The notes: a model not told the origin generated them from the letters alone. A stretch of DNA of 64,000 nucleotides from Serratia sp. Ag1 (GCF_000743355.1 NZ_JQEI01000042.1:1-64000); one strand, 5' to 3'. Counted from the first letter of the stretch, positions 45,890 to 55,904 are shown. Numbers and translations are program-made.

Positions 45890-48445
45890 TTATTGGCAGA
45901 TACCCTGAATCACAGGTTTGCTTTCGTCAGGTGAGAATGCGGGTAACGAATAATGGATACTGCAATGTTCCGTCTGCTCATCTCCCCATCTGACCTGCAA
46001 GATCCCTGACTGAGCCAGATCGTGCGCCACCACCAGGCTCGCCTGCCCGACAATACCGATGGCATTGTTCTGCGCATCATAAACATTGGCGGCAAAAGGC
46101 AGTGGCTTGCCATCTGGGCGCTTCGCCTTGATGTAGGTCACTACACTGTGCTTGGTTTCATAATCGAGCAACACCAACGCACCAGCGCGAGGAACCGCAG
46201 TACTTTTGCTGGACAGCAACTCAACGTCCTGCGACGTGCCTTTAGGGTCAATATCCACCTGATTAAAGTAGTAAGGGCGCAGATAAGGCACTATCGCATA
46301 ACCAAAGCGATCGACCTCCACGCCGGATGCACTGGTAACCTGTGCGCCTTTGGCACCAGGAGCACGTACCAGGCCGCTGGTTTCCCCCAGTGTTTGCCCC
46401 AGCGTAATCCCCCCCCGGTGAACCACAATCGCGCCATCAATATTGGACGACAACTGCCGGTTGCCTTGACCATAGCTGTAGCTGGCACCCATATTCGCTT
46501 GTGGAGCGCGATAGCCCACACCGCTGTTAAAGAAGTTACCATTCGATGCGGTATCGCGGCTGGTACTGACGACATAGTTGAACTGGTTCTGCTCGCCCGC
46601 ATTCCCCGATAGGCCAATCAGGCCATTACTGCCCTTACTGTCGGTGGTTCCGGTCATATTCAGCGTAGGCGCGTGGGTACTTGCCCCTAACGGCAACGAG
46701 AGGCTTAGCGAATATTGGGTTTCACGCCGATCCAGCGTGTCGCCCTGTACCCCTGAGAACTGTCCGCTCAAGGTGCGGTTGATCGAGAGGGTGTAGCTGA
46801 GGTTCTGCCAGAAATTGCTGTAGCCGATTTGCATACTCTGCTGTGAACCATTCTGGTTCCAGTAAGTAATATGGTTACCGGTGGCATACAGGCTGCCCCA
46901 ATGCTCGCCCAGCGGCTGGCTCACAGAAAGCGTAAACATGCTGCGCTGCCGCCCATAGCCTTCAATATCTTCATTACGCAGAGCCAGATCGCGCAATTGC
47001 ACCGCGTCGTTCAAGTTCAGGAAGCCATCGGTTGAGTAGCGATATGCCATCACCGAGAAACTGGTTTGCGTTTCCGCATAAACCTGGCTGAACCCGACAC
47101 GATAACTTTGCCCTGAACGCTGATCCTGTTCAGGCAAGCGGGCGATCGACTGGGTGATGTCCAAAGAAAGTGCACCGATTGGCGTGTTCAGCGCTCCCCC
47201 CATCAAAGCGGAGAAATAACTCTCACTACCGACGACGCCGGTATACCCCGTCACCAGATTATTCAGGCCAAGCTGATACGTCAGGCTGCCAAAGTCGGGT
47301 TTATCAACCAACCCGGAAGTATTGATCTTACCGGCGGCCATCTCGTAACGGCTCACGCCGGGCCGCAGCATCTGTGTCACTGACGCATAAGGCACAGCAA
47401 AGGATCGGATCAGGCCATTAGCTTCCTCAATCCGTACCGTCAGTTCACCGCCATAGCTGGTGGGATAGAGGTCGTTAATCTCAAACGGCCCTGGGGAAAC
47501 GGTGGTGGTGTAGATGGTGAATCCATTCTGCACGATGGTCACTCTGGCGTTGGTATTGGCAACACCACGCACCACGGGCGCATAGCCGCGCAGGGAATCC
47601 GGTAGCATACGATCGTCGGAATAAATCCTGACACCGCGAAAACGGATCCCGTCAAACAACTCACCGCTGGTGAACGCATCGCCGATAATCAATTGCGACT
47701 TAATCGCAGGAATATCACGGCCAACATAGGTAGAGTTACTCTTGTAACCGCCACTGCCACCGTCTGAAACCCAGTTGACGGAGCCATTATTACGCACGCG
47801 CCAAGCGCCCACGTTCAACCCATTACGCAACCCAAGATAGCCATAAGTGTTAGTATTTTCCCGCTGCTTGGATTGGTAGACGTTGGCGTTATAGTTAACC
47901 ATCAGGGCGGTCAAGCCATCTTCCCACAGTTTGGGGCTGACATAACCGCGTGGCGTTTTATTCAGCAACAATTGTGGTATCGATACCGTCAGCTTTTGCT
48001 CGCCGGAATCAAAACTGGCTGAAGCGCCGGGCAGGATGTCGCTGAGCGAGCCGCAATACCCTTCAGCCTCTAACCGACTCAGTTGCTGCGGTGGCTTTTG
48101 CTCAAGCAGCATCTTTTCGCTCAGATTAAGCAGAGAAAAGAAACTGCCGCTGTAGCACGGCGTAGTGGCATATTGACTGCCAGACTGGGCTTTAAAACGG
48201 ATCTCTTCGTTGCCGATAGGTTGTCCATTGAGCTCAATTGACGCGTTGTAAACGCCAGGAACCACGATATTACCGCGGCTGAACTGGGCGGGATCGAATT
48301 TCCCGGCCTTGCCACCGGGGAAGAAGCTGGGATCAAATTTTACTTCTTCCGGCGCTTCTGCAGCGTAGGCAGACGAGGCCGAAATCATGGCATAAGACAA
48401 GAGCCATTTCAGTCCCGTTTTTTTTGCTGGTTTATGCGTAGTCAT
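45890..48445 (-). CDS. Fimbrial outer-membrane usher
   Basis: An 851-residue usher of the FimD/PapC family: signal peptide ending near AYAAE, N-terminal chaperone-binding domain (about 35-160, VKFDPSFFPGG), a 24-strand beta-barrel with plug domain, and C-terminal domains with a cysteine pair (EHCSIHY and IQGICQ). Ushers assemble pilins delivered by the periplasmic chaperone and translocate them to the surface. It starts 52 bp after the chaperone gene. Confidence 0.92.
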   Translation of the reverse strand: MTTHKPAKKTGLKWLLSYAMISASSAYAAEAPEEVKFDPSFFPGGKAGKFDPAQFSRGNIVVPGVYNASIELNGQPIGNEEIRFKAQSGSQYATTPCYSGSFFSLLNLSEKMLLEQKPPQQLSRLEAEGYCGSLSDILPGASASFDSGEQKLTVSIPQLLLNKTPRGYVSPKLWEDGLTALMVNYNANVYQSKQRENTNTYGYLGLRNGLNVGAWRVRNNGSVNWVSDGGSGGYKSNSTYVGRDIPAIKSQLIIGDAFTSGELFDGIRFRGVRIYSDDRMLPDSLRGYAPVVRGVANTNARVTIVQNGFTIYTTTVSPGPFEINDLYPTSYGGELTVRIEEANGLIRSFAVPYASVTQMLRPGVSRYEMAAGKINTSGLVDKPDFGSLTYQLGLNNLVTGYTGVVGSESYFSALMGGALNTPIGALSLDITQSIARLPEQDQRSGQSYRVGFSQVYAETQTSFSVMAYRYSTDGFLNLNDAVQLRDLALRNEDIEGYGRQRSMFTLSVSQPLGEHWGSLYATGNHITYWNQNGSQQSMQIGYSNFWQNLSYTLSINRTLSGQFSGVQGDTLDRRETQYSLSLSLPLGASTHAPTLNMTGTTDSKGSNGLIGLSGNAGEQNQFNYVVSTSRDTASNGNFFNSGVGYRAPQANMGASYSYGQGNRQLSSNIDGAIVVHRGGITLGQTLGETSGLVRAPGAKGAQVTSASGVEVDRFGYAIVPYLRPYYFNQVDIDPKGTSQDVELLSSKSTAVPRAGALVLLDYETKHSVVTYIKAKRPDGKPLPFAANVYDAQNNAIGIVGQASLVVAHDLAQSGILQVRWGDEQTEHCSIHYSLPAFSPDESKPVIQGICQ

Positions 48446-48497
48446 AGCATCCTTGACGACTCAGATAAGCCAATAATTCTGAAAAAACTGACGAACG

Positions 48498-49223
48498 CTA
48501 ACGAGTTAGCGGGTATGTTTTTTCAACAAAAGCGCCATAGTCAGTGATCGCATCAGCCGTTATGGTGTTTGGCAACCCACCAGTGGCGTTATTAGTGCGT
48601 TTGACCTGAAAAGCCTGTTCAGAGAAGGGGGCAATCATGCCACCATCGCTCCCCGCCACCACGGCTTTCCCTGTGCCCACGACCCGCACAGAGGCATAAC
48701 TGATGTAATAAGGGGTCGGGTTTTTACCGATGAGCTGATCCCCTTGCAGACGCCAACTGACCTTTCCCATGGTTTCTGGAGACAGGCTTTTCAACGCTGC
48801 CGGGCGGTAAAACACTTTCAGGCGATTGCGATAGGCGATAGAGAGGTAATTACTGTCACCTTTAGACTGGGGAGGCACTTCCAGCACGTTAATCCAGTAA
48901 AGCGTTTCACGATCGGTGGCCTGATTTTTCGTCGGCGTCGCACTGATACGCAGCGTTTGCGCTTTGGTGGATTCAATGCGTGAAACCGGTGGCATCACGG
49001 TAAAAGGAACCTCACTGTCCTCAGGAGAGGAGTTGGCATCTCCACTATCAATCCAGGATTGTACCAATAGAGGAACCTTGCTTTTATTTTCCAGCTTCAG
49101 CGTCACTTCTTTTTCATTGGAGGGATAAACCACGCGAGTGCCAGAAATAACAATACCTGCATGCAGGCATGAGGAAAATAACCCGGCGACCAGCACCAAT
49201 GATGACAACCAATATCTTTCCAT
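48498..49223 (-). CDS. Periplasmic fimbrial chaperone
   Basis: A 241-residue PapD-family chaperone. Signal peptide residues 1-22 (cleavage after LHAG region), then two Ig-like domains. The G1-strand signature VLEVPPQSKGDSNYLSIAYRNRLKVFYRP contains the alternating hydrophobic residues that complete pilin folds, and Arg/Lys residues that anchor the subunit C-terminus are present (TRVVYPSNEKE; RLKVFYRP). Short F1-G1 loop, so FGS type. It lies 137 bp downstream of the major pilin gene, after an attenuator-like hairpin. Confidence 0.9.
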   Translation of the reverse strand: MERYWLSSLVLVAGLFSSCLHAGIVISGTRVVYPSNEKEVTLKLENKSKVPLLVQSWIDSGDANSSPEDSEVPFTVMPPVSRIESTKAQTLRISATPTKNQATDRETLYWINVLEVPPQSKGDSNYLSIAYRNRLKVFYRPAALKSLSPETMGKVSWRLQGDQLIGKNPTPYYISYASVRVVGTGKAVVAGSDGGMIAPFSEQAFQVKRTNNATGGLPNTITADAITDYGAFVEKTYPLTR

Positions 49224-49248
49224 GAAGAATCTAACCGCCTTGTAAGTA

Positions 49249-49307
49249 TATCCCCAATGCCCTTCGAACCGCAGGCCATAGGCTGCAGTTTGAAAGGCCA
49301 GGGTATA
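49249..49307 (+). repeat. ERIC-related element between pilin and chaperone genes
   Basis: The left end TATCCCCAATGCCCTTCGAA resembles the variant end at 30666 (TATACCCAGCGCCCTTCAAG), and the right end is GGGTATA. CCGCAGGC-C-ATAGGCTGCAG in the centre is partly palindromic. It lies in the transcribed spacer of the fimbrial operon. Confidence 0.6.
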
Positions 49308-49317
49308 GCGTTATTAA

Positions 49318-49345
49318 ACAGGGCCCTGTTTGAGCAGGCCCCTGT
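49318..49345 (-). terminator. Attenuator-like hairpin after the major pilin gene
   Basis: ACAGGGCC and GGCCCCTGT pair, with one bulge, and on the minus strand TTTAATAA follows. Partial termination here would give the excess of major pilin over chaperone and usher that fimbrial operons need. Confidence 0.55.
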
Positions 49346-49360
49346 CACTACTCTGCTATA

Positions 49361-49933
49361 TTATTGGTAAACAATACTGTATTTAACTGTAGAGGCTACC
49401 GGGCCTGAAGTTGCCGGGCCATTCACTGCAATATACTGACCAAAGTACGAGTACTCTGCCGTATGATTCGCGATGGTTTTCGGCGCATAGTTATTGTTGC
49501 CAGAGAACAAATTGATTGGGCTGTTAGTCTCTCCATTCAGGATTTGCACCTGAACGTTTTGAGCCGGGTTAGATGCCGCAGGTGCGGTATTCTTCAGCCA
49601 GCCAGTAGTTCTGTCAATCGCTGGGCTAGTCGGTTCGAAATACACCTCAGCAATCTTCCCATTGGTGCAATTGGTATCAGTATCGCCACCCAGCGTTATT
49701 TTAAACGGTGTAGCGTTTGCAGTAGCGCCTGCAAAATTCAGCGCACCGACCTGAACCTGTTTCAAGTCGACATCAACGTTTACAGCACCATTTGGGGTCT
49801 GACCGTTGATCAGGCAAGTGGTATCAATAACTTCACCCGTGAAGTTAATGTTACCATCAATTGCAAAAGCAGAAGTCGCAGTCAGGCCACCCATGACACA
49901 TGCAATCGTCATTAATAAAGCATTCTTTTTCAT
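49361..49933 (-). CDS. Major fimbrial subunit (type 1 pilin family)
   Basis: A 190-residue pilin. Signal peptide ends at TSAFA (residue 24). The first cysteine, in TTCLINGQ, and the second, in DTNCTNGK, form the family disulfide; the C-terminus ASTVKYSIVYQ with penultimate tyrosine is the chaperone-recognised strand. It is the first structural gene, 58 bp after the regulator gene, and is separated from the assembly genes by a hairpin. Confidence 0.9.
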   Translation of the reverse strand: MKKNALLMTIACVMGGLTATSAFAIDGNINFTGEVIDTTCLINGQTPNGAVNVDVDLKQVQVGALNFAGATANATPFKITLGGDTDTNCTNGKIAEVYFEPTSPAIDRTTGWLKNTAPAASNPAQNVQVQILNGETNSPINLFSGNNNYAPKTIANHTAEYSYFGQYIAVNGPATSGPVASTVKYSIVYQ

Positions 49934-49991
49934 TTAAATCACTATCCTGTTAATTGTCCTTAAACACTCTGAAACCTTGGGCTCAGAGCCA

Positions 49992-50486
49992 TTATTTCAC
50001 TTTACAGTGAAATTCTGTCTCCCTATTAGACGCACCTAGAAAACTATATAAAGGCACAATCAATGCTCCTTGCAATGTATATCCCTTTCCGCGAGAGGCT
50101 TTAATAAAACCATCATCTATACCAATTGTTGCCAAACGCGTCTTCAGTTCACTCATCACCTGTGTCAACCTGGTTGAAGAGGATGACAGGTTATAGTTTT
50201 CCCACACATTAACCATTATCTCTTCATTCGAGATATAGCCAAAACTTGCATTTTCCAATAAATAAAGTAACAATCTCATCATCGTTTCACGCAACTTAAA
50301 ATAATTACTAAAACGTTGGTCATCTTGATTACTATATTCTATAGTATTATATAACTTTATTACCGAGCTTGACTTTATATCAACCTGGAATTCATCGTTA
50401 ACAACATAGCCAAAAAGCATCAATTTCTTTGTATCAAGCCGAACAATTGATTTTTCTGCTTCTCTTTTTTGGCTTGCGGTATCCAT
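49992..50486 (-). CDS. Winged-helix regulator of the fimbrial operon
   Basis: A 164-residue protein with a C-terminal OmpR/CadC-type winged helix (about 70-150, YISNEEIMVNVWENYNLSSSSTRLTQVMSELKTRL and ASRGKGYTL; motif SRGKGY at the wing). No receiver domain or membrane segment is visible, so it is a stand-alone DNA-binding protein. It is AT-rich relative to flanking genes. The start at 50486 has a GGAG site 6 bases upstream; a GTG two codons earlier is in frame. Position at the head of the operon suggests it controls pilin expression. Confidence 0.78.
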   Translation of the reverse strand: MDTASQKREAEKSIVRLDTKKLMLFGYVVNDEFQVDIKSSSVIKLYNTIEYSNQDDQRFSNYFKLRETMMRLLLYLLENASFGYISNEEIMVNVWENYNLSSSSTRLTQVMSELKTRLATIGIDDGFIKASRGKGYTLQGALIVPLYSFLGASNRETEFHCKVK

Positions 50487-51195
50487 TATCACTCCATCAC
50501 ATTACTGCTGTAACCACTTAGATATTTTATTTTTTGGTTAGGAATCATTACCTATATATTATCGGCCCGGTCTATATTATGGGCTGGGATTATAATGTCA
50601 ATTCATAAAGACAAAAAAAACAGCACGCAAAAGAGAATTAAAATCCAAAATTGGTCGTAAAAATAAATTAAATAGAATATAAAACCAAATAAATTAATTT
50701 TTTGGTTAAAAAAACCATTCATGCAGATAAATTAATGCATAAGCATGAAATTCTTTTTTTGTCATTTATTTGGAGAGGTCTATTGCTTTTTTTAGGTTAA
50801 AATCTCATTGACTAACATTAAAAAACACACTGCTTTCTTATATCACCACATTTCGGGTTTCCTGCATAACTTTCTTGCTTAATTTATCTCCGTATTTATT
50901 AACGGCGTGACTAGTCAGTACCGTGAATTATTTCGAGGAAATACAATAGACAACCAATTAATTCTGATGATGTGTATTAAATTATTAATTTCTTTCATTA
51001 ATGCTTTCTTTAAACCCAATGACACACAAAGTATATGGCTATTTAGTCTTCATCAAGCACAGATATCCCCTTTTCCCATCGCAAATTAGATTATGCTTCA
51101 ACAACCCGCAGATCCCTGCACTCGCCCTTTAAGCGAAAGCCATACGCCGCGCTCTGCAATAGCAAGAAACGGCGCTAAGTAAAATGGACGACGAG
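50487..51195. other. AT-rich 700-bp gap upstream of the fimbrial operon
   Basis: Very AT-rich up to about 51080, a likely H-NS-bound control region. It contains a promoter for the regulator gene and two direct copies of ATTTTTTGGTTA (about 50529 and 50696). No inverted repeats for an invertible switch and no recombinase gene were seen. A 60-codon frame at 50907 lacks a ribosome site. The right end is the yhbW leader. Confidence 0.5.
50574..50601 (-). promoter_or_regulatory. Sigma-70 promoter of the fimbrial regulator gene
   Basis: On the minus strand a perfect TTGACA (50596-50601) is followed after 16 bp by TAATAT (50574-50579). It lies about 90 bp upstream of the regulator start. Confidence 0.6.
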
Positions 51196-52209
51196 ATGAC
51201 TGAAAATACAAAGGTATTACTTTCCATACTGGATTTATCCCCGATTCCCCAAGGCGCTAAACCACGGGATGCATTCCATTCCTCACTGGATTTGGTGCAG
51301 CATGCCGAAAATTGGGGATATCAGCGTTATTGGCTGGCAGAACACCACAATATGCCTGGCATTGGCAGCGCGGCAACGTCAGTGCTGCTGGGTTACCTGG
51401 CAGCAGGCACGACTCGCATTCGCCTCGGTTCCGGTGGCGTGATGCTCCCCAACCATGCACCACTGGTGATTGCAGAACAATTCGGGACGCTGGAGTCACT
51501 CTATCCAGGCCGGATCGATCTGGGGCTTGGCCGTGCCCCGGGAACCGATCAACGTACCATGATGGCGTTACGCCGCCATCTCTCTGGTGACGTGGATAAT
51601 TTCCCCCGCGATGTGCAGGAACTGCAACGCTACTTCGGTGACGTGCAGCCAGACCAGGCAGTGCAAGCTGTGCCGGGCCAGGGGCTGCATGTACCAATCT
51701 GGCTGTTGGGTTCCAGCCTGTACAGCGCACAACTGGCCGCACAACTCGGTCTGCCCTTTGCGTTTGCCTCCCACTTCGCGCCAGACATGCTGTTCCAGGC
51801 ATTGAACCTGTACCGTGAAAATTTTGCTCCTTCTACACAATGCCAGCAGCCGCACGCTATGGTTTGCGTGAACGTGATTGCAGCCGACAGCGATCGTGAT
51901 GCACGCTTCCTGTTTACCTCAATGCAGCAACAGTTCATCAATCTGCGCCGAGGTTCGCCAGGGCCGCTACCGCCACCGGTAGACAATATCCACGCTTTAT
52001 GGACTGCAGGTGAGCAATATGGCGTTGATCAGGCACTGCGTATGTCAATTGTCGGCGGCGAAGATACGGTGCGCCAAGGGCTGCAAGCGCTGCTGCGTGC
52101 CACTGATGCCGATGAGATCATGGTGAACGGCCAGATCTTTGATCATCAGGCACGCTTGCGATCGTTTGAGATCGTCGCAGGTTTGAAAGGCGAGTTGGTG
52201 AAAGGGTGA
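51184..52209 (+). CDS. yhbW: Luciferase-like flavin monooxygenase YhbW
   Basis: A 341-residue LLM-class flavin-dependent oxidoreductase from an ATG at 51184, or 337 residues from the ATG at 51196 that better fits family length. The TIM-barrel landmarks [40 protein letters not shown] (motif AEHH and [10 protein letters not shown]) and [10 protein letters not shown] match E. coli YhbW from memory. Its substrate is unknown. In E. coli it directly follows ubiV; here the fimbrial operon separates them. Confidence 0.88.
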   Translation: MDDEMTENTKVLLSILDLSPIPQGAKPRDAFHSSLDLVQHAENWGYQRYWLAEHHNMPGIGSAATSVLLGYLAAGTTRIRLGSGGVMLPNHAPLVIAEQFGTLESLYPGRIDLGLGRAPGTDQRTMMALRRHLSGDVDNFPRDVQELQRYFGDVQPDQAVQAVPGQGLHVPIWLLGSSLYSAQLAAQLGLPFAFASHFAPDMLFQALNLYRENFAPSTQCQQPHAMVCVNVIAADSDRDARFLFTSMQQQFINLRRGSPGPLPPPVDNIHALWTAGEQYGVDQALRMSIVGGEDTVRQGLQALLRATDADEIMVNGQIFDHQARLRSFEIVAGLKGELVKG

Positions 52210-52221
52210 TTGGAATAGGGG

Positions 52222-52273
52222 ATTGCTGACAAACGGGTTTTGTCAGCAATTGGTGGGCACCGTGATGGTGCCC
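52222..52273. terminator. Tandem hairpins between yhbW and yeeD
   Basis: ATTGCTGACAAA/TTTGTCAGCAAT is a perfect 12-bp stem (52222-52250); GGGCACC/GGTGCCC (52255-52273) follows. Both lie between convergent genes and can terminate in either direction. Confidence 0.7.
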
Positions 52274-52280
52274 GGTTCTA

Positions 52281-52520
52281 TCAGCGTTGAATCAGGTAGC
52301 GAATCGTCGGGCCATCCTGCTGAATATCTAGCACCTGGTAACCATGATTACGAGCATCCAACGGGATGTTATTGATCGATTGCGGGCAATCACTGATCAC
52401 TTCCAGTATTTCACCCGGCTTAAGCTGCGGCATCGCCTCCAGCGTGGCCACTGCCGGATAAGGGCAAGGTTCACCCACCATATCCAGACGATAATCCGGC
52501 ACGATCTCTGCCTGTTTCAT
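52281..52520 (-). CDS. yeeD: TusA-like sulfurtransferase YeeD
   Basis: A 79-residue TusA-family protein with the sulfur-carrying cysteine in VGEPCPYPAVATLE. It overlaps the end of the tsuA gene by 4 bp. In known systems YeeD works with the thiosulfate transporter TsuA (YeeE) by handling the incoming sulfur in the cytoplasm. Confidence 0.9.
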   Translation of the reverse strand: MKQAEIVPDYRLDMVGEPCPYPAVATLEAMPQLKPGEILEVISDCPQSINNIPLDARNHGYQVLDIQQDGPTIRYLIQR

Positions 52521-53734
52521 GATGCACTCCTCTTTAAGTCAGCAGCCTGCGCAGCAGATTTTGCGCGGAAAAAACGCTTTTCCCACCACAGCATGGCGGC
52601 AAAAGCCAATGCCAACAGCAGATAAGTAACCAGCAATCCGCCGATCGGGCCGAAGGTATCCAATAAGTTAATTTTATCGTAATCGGTGGCAAGCGCCGGA
52701 GCCAGATCGTCCCAGTAATAAGCCAGCAAGGTTGCTCCAATGATATTACCCAAGCCAACCCACCAGTAGTGGATCTGCCCTTCTACCGCGCGGTACATCC
52801 AACCGGTTTCACAGCCACCGGCCAACACAATGCCAAAACCAAACAGCAAGCCGCCAATTACCGCATTCGGCCCCGCCCACATGATTTTTGGCGCAACCCC
52901 CAATTGCACATAGCTGAAGATACCTATCGCGCTCACTGCCATGCCAAGAATAATCGCTTTAGCCATATGAGTGCGGCCAGTGATCCACAGATCGCGGAAC
53001 GCCGAGGTGAAGCAGATCTGCGCTCGTTCAATCAGCAAACCGAAGCCAATACCAAATAACATAGCGATGCCGAGCTTCGGCGCATCAAACAAAGTCCATA
53101 ATGACCAAACCACACTCAGGCAAAAAATCACCATCCCTAAACGAAAACGGCGGCGTGCTTGCGTTGGTTTCTGCGTTAACGGTGCAGCAGCATTCACTTT
53201 TTGCAGTTTTACAGGGATGCGGAACAGCGGTAACAGAGTGAATTTGGCCCCAAAATAAGAACCTGCTGCCGTCGCCAGCGCAAAGAACCAAGCGTGCAAA
53301 GAAAACTGTGGGATCCCGGTGAAAAAGGCCGCCAGGTTACACCCCATCGCCAAGCGGGCGCCAAAACCGGCAATAATGCCGCCCAACAACGCCTGTACAA
53401 TACGGATGCGATGCTGGGGCATGCGCAGCTTGAGGTTATTGGCCCACAGCGCGGCAGCCAGGCAACCGGCAAACATGCCGATAATCATCCGGCCATCGAT
53501 ACGCTCAAGTGGCGTTCCCTGTAGGCCAATCACTTTAAAATAACCCCACTGCTCAGGATGGAAGCCCAATCCCTGCAGCACATGACCGCCCCAGCGGGTG
53601 AACTCGCCAGTTACCGCCCAGAAAGTCCCCGTGATACCGAAGTAATAGGTAGAAAGGATCCCGGCAGCTATCACAGCCGGTAATGGTGCCCAAAAACGCA
53701 CCAGATATTGAGATTTGAATTGCTGCCAGCTCAT
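52517..53734 (-). CDS. tsuA: Thiosulfate transporter TsuA (YeeE/YedE family)
   Basis: A 405-residue membrane protein of the YeeE/YedE family with two repeats of hydrophobic segments. Conserved cysteines are in MGCNLAAFFTGI, AQICFTSAF and GGCETGWMYR, the residues that relay thiosulfate in characterised YeeE. With YeeD it imports thiosulfate as a sulfur source. In E. coli the tryptophan permease gene mtr lies between yhbW and deaD; here this pair occupies that place. Confidence 0.88.
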   Translation of the reverse strand: MSWQQFKSQYLVRFWAPLPAVIAAGILSTYYFGITGTFWAVTGEFTRWGGHVLQGLGFHPEQWGYFKVIGLQGTPLERIDGRMIIGMFAGCLAAALWANNLKLRMPQHRIRIVQALLGGIIAGFGARLAMGCNLAAFFTGIPQFSLHAWFFALATAAGSYFGAKFTLLPLFRIPVKLQKVNAAAPLTQKPTQARRRFRLGMVIFCLSVVWSLWTLFDAPKLGIAMLFGIGFGLLIERAQICFTSAFRDLWITGRTHMAKAIILGMAVSAIGIFSYVQLGVAPKIMWAGPNAVIGGLLFGFGIVLAGGCETGWMYRAVEGQIHYWWVGLGNIIGATLLAYYWDDLAPALATDYDKINLLDTFGPIGGLLVTYLLLALAFAAMLWWEKRFFRAKSAAQAADLKRSAS

Positions 53735-53815
53735 GGCATCTCCTGTACTTTACATCCGTAAGGTAAACCTTGCGGATGATACGCCATTTATTTCTTTTAA
53801 CCGCTATTCAGGTAT

Positions 53816-53840
53816 AAAAAAACCAGCCCGCAGGCTGGTT
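53816..53840 (-). terminator. Rho-independent terminator of deaD
   Basis: On the minus strand AACCAGCC-TGC-GGGCTGGTT is followed by TTTTT. It lies 36 bp beyond the deaD stop. Confidence 0.88.
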
Positions 53841-53876
53841 TCCAAAGTGATTAACCACGAACGGTTAAATCAGCAG

Positions 53877-55793
53877 TTATGCATCACCAAAGCGGCGACG
53901 TGCTGTAGCCGGTGCGGCATCGTCACGGCGCGGTGCTGGCTTGCGGCGTTCGCCACCGGCAGTATTACCGCCTTCACGACGCTCACCGAAAGAACGACGC
54001 GGAGCACCTGCCCCTTCACGGCGCTCGCCGTTGAATGAACGGCCACCACGACGCTCACCACCGTTACCGCCTGCAGGACGCTCACGGCGTTCATGCGGCT
54101 GTGCATCACCCAGCAACTGCATGTTCATCGGCTTGTTCAGAATGCGCGTGCGAGTAAAGTGATTCAGGATCTCGCCCGGCATGCCTTTTGGCAGCTCGAT
54201 GGTGGAGTGGGAAGCAAACAGCTTGATGTTACCGATATAACGGCTGCTGATATCACCTTCGTTAGCGATAGCACCAACGATGTGACGAACTTCCACGCCA
54301 TCATCCCGACCCACTTCAATGCGGTACAACTGCATTTCACCAACGTCACGACGCTCACGACGTGGGCGATCGCCACCGTCACGGCTATCTGAACGGGCAT
54401 CACGACGACGATCGCCGCCGCGATCATCACGCTCGTTGAACTCACGGCGTTGACGCGGTTTGAACACCGGATCCGGTGGCAGGATCAGAGGACGCTCGCC
54501 CTGGGCCATTTTCAGCAAGGCTGCGGCCAAGGTTTCCATATCCAGCTCTTCTGCCGGTTGCAGCTTAGTCAGCAGCGCACGGTACATATCCAGATCACTG
54601 CTTTCCAGTTGCTGCTGCACTTTGGCTGCAAACTTGGCCAGACGGCGCTCACCCAGCAGTTCTGCGTTCGGCAGCTCAACTTCTGGAATGGTCAGCTTCA
54701 TGGTGCGTTCAATGTTACGCAGCAGGCGGCGTTCACGGTTCTCCACGAACAGCAGCGCACGGCCAGCACGGCCAGCACGGCCTGTACGACCGATACGGTG
54801 AACGTAAGACTCTGAATCCATAGGGATGTCATAGTTGACAACCAGACTGATACGCTCAACGTCCAGCCCACGGGCCGCAACGTCGGTAGCGATCAGGATA
54901 TCCAGGCGACCATCTTTCAGGCGCTCCAGAGTCTGCTCACGCAGGGCCTGGTTCATGTCACCGTTCAGAGCAGCGCTGTTGTAACCACTGCGCTCCAGCG
55001 CTTCGGCCACTTCCAGCGTCGCGTTTTTGGTACGCACGAAGATGATCGCAGCGTCAAAATCTTCTGATTCCAGGAAACGCACCAGCGCTTCGTTTTTACG
55101 CATGCCGTGCACAGTCCAATAGCTCTGGCTGATGTCTGGGCGGGTCGTCACGCTGGATTGAATACGAACTTCCTGCGGCTCTTTCATAAAGCGGCGGGTA
55201 ATACGGCGAATCGCTTCCGGCATGGTAGCAGAGAACAGCGCGGTCTGATGTTCAGCCGGGATCTCTGCCATGATGGTTTCTACGTCTTCGATAAAGCCCA
55301 TACGCAGCATTTCGTCGGCTTCGTCCAGCACCAAACCTTTCAGGCTGGAAAGGTTCAAAGTACCGCGCTTCAGGTGATCCAACAGACGGCCTGGGGTACC
55401 GACCACAATTTGTGGGCCTTGGCGCAGAGCGCGCAGTTGCACGTCATAACGCTGGCCACCGTACAGGGCCACCACGTTCACGCCATGCATGTGTTTAGAG
55501 AAATCGGTCATTGCTTCAGCAACCTGAACCGCCAGTTCGCGGGTCGGTGCCAGCACCAGGATTTGTGGCGCTTTCAGGGCTGCATCAAGATTGTGCAGCA
55601 GTGGCAACGAGAACGCCGCCGTTTTACCGCTACCGGTCTGCGCCATGCCCAGCACGTCGCGACCGTTCAACAGGTGAGGAATACACTCAGCCTGGATCGG
55701 TGATGGTTTTTCATAGCCCAAATCGGTCAGGGCAGAAATAATTGGAGCAGACAGCCCCAGGTCAGCAAAAGAGGTTTCAAACTCAGTAGTCAT
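53877..55793 (-). CDS. deaD: DEAD-box RNA helicase DeaD/CsdA
   Basis: A 638-residue cold-shock helicase. Motifs in order are [10 protein letters not shown] (Q), AQTGSGKTA (I), PTRELA (Ia), DEADEML (II), SATMP (III), [10 protein letters not shown] (V) and [11 protein letters not shown] (VI). A DbpA-like RNA-binding fold follows (about 485-555), and the C-terminus (about 565-638) is a low-complexity Arg/Gly tail with repeated GERREG units. It unwinds structured RNA in ribosome assembly and mRNA decay. The ATG at 55793 ([13 protein letters not shown]) matches the E. coli start; an in-frame ATG at 55808 exists. Confidence 0.95.
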   Translation of the reverse strand: MTTEFETSFADLGLSAPIISALTDLGYEKPSPIQAECIPHLLNGRDVLGMAQTGSGKTAAFSLPLLHNLDAALKAPQILVLAPTRELAVQVAEAMTDFSKHMHGVNVVALYGGQRYDVQLRALRQGPQIVVGTPGRLLDHLKRGTLNLSSLKGLVLDEADEMLRMGFIEDVETIMAEIPAEHQTALFSATMPEAIRRITRRFMKEPQEVRIQSSVTTRPDISQSYWTVHGMRKNEALVRFLESEDFDAAIIFVRTKNATLEVAEALERSGYNSAALNGDMNQALREQTLERLKDGRLDILIATDVAARGLDVERISLVVNYDIPMDSESYVHRIGRTGRAGRAGRALLFVENRERRLLRNIERTMKLTIPEVELPNAELLGERRLAKFAAKVQQQLESSDLDMYRALLTKLQPAEELDMETLAAALLKMAQGERPLILPPDPVFKPRQRREFNERDDRGGDRRRDARSDSRDGGDRPRRERRDVGEMQLYRIEVGRDDGVEVRHIVGAIANEGDISSRYIGNIKLFASHSTIELPKGMPGEILNHFTRTRILNKPMNMQLLGDAQPHERRERPAGGNGGERRGGRSFNGERREGAGAPRRSFGERREGGNTAGGERRKPAPRRDDAAPATARRRFGDA

Positions 55794-55890
55794 GTACACG
55801 TGCCTCATTAATAATGGCAGCCAGTCTACATAACTCGTCGAGAAAACTTTCAGTCATTTTCATTGAAAAGTGTGAACCGGCTCAAATTAG

Positions 55891-55896
55891 ATTATA
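55891..55896 (-). promoter_or_regulatory. Candidate -10 element of deaD
   Basis: A perfect TATAAT on the minus strand lies about 100 bp upstream of the deaD start, with no clear -35. It follows directly after the nlpI terminator. Confidence 0.45.
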
Positions 55897-55904
55897 AAAC
55901 AGAC

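Noticed and set aside
50529-50707. Possible phase-variation switch from ATTTTTTGGTTA repeats
   Set aside because: The two copies are direct, not inverted, and no recombinase gene is near.
50907-51089. 60-codon frame in the AT-rich gap
   Set aside because: No ribosome site, chance frame in AT-rich DNA.
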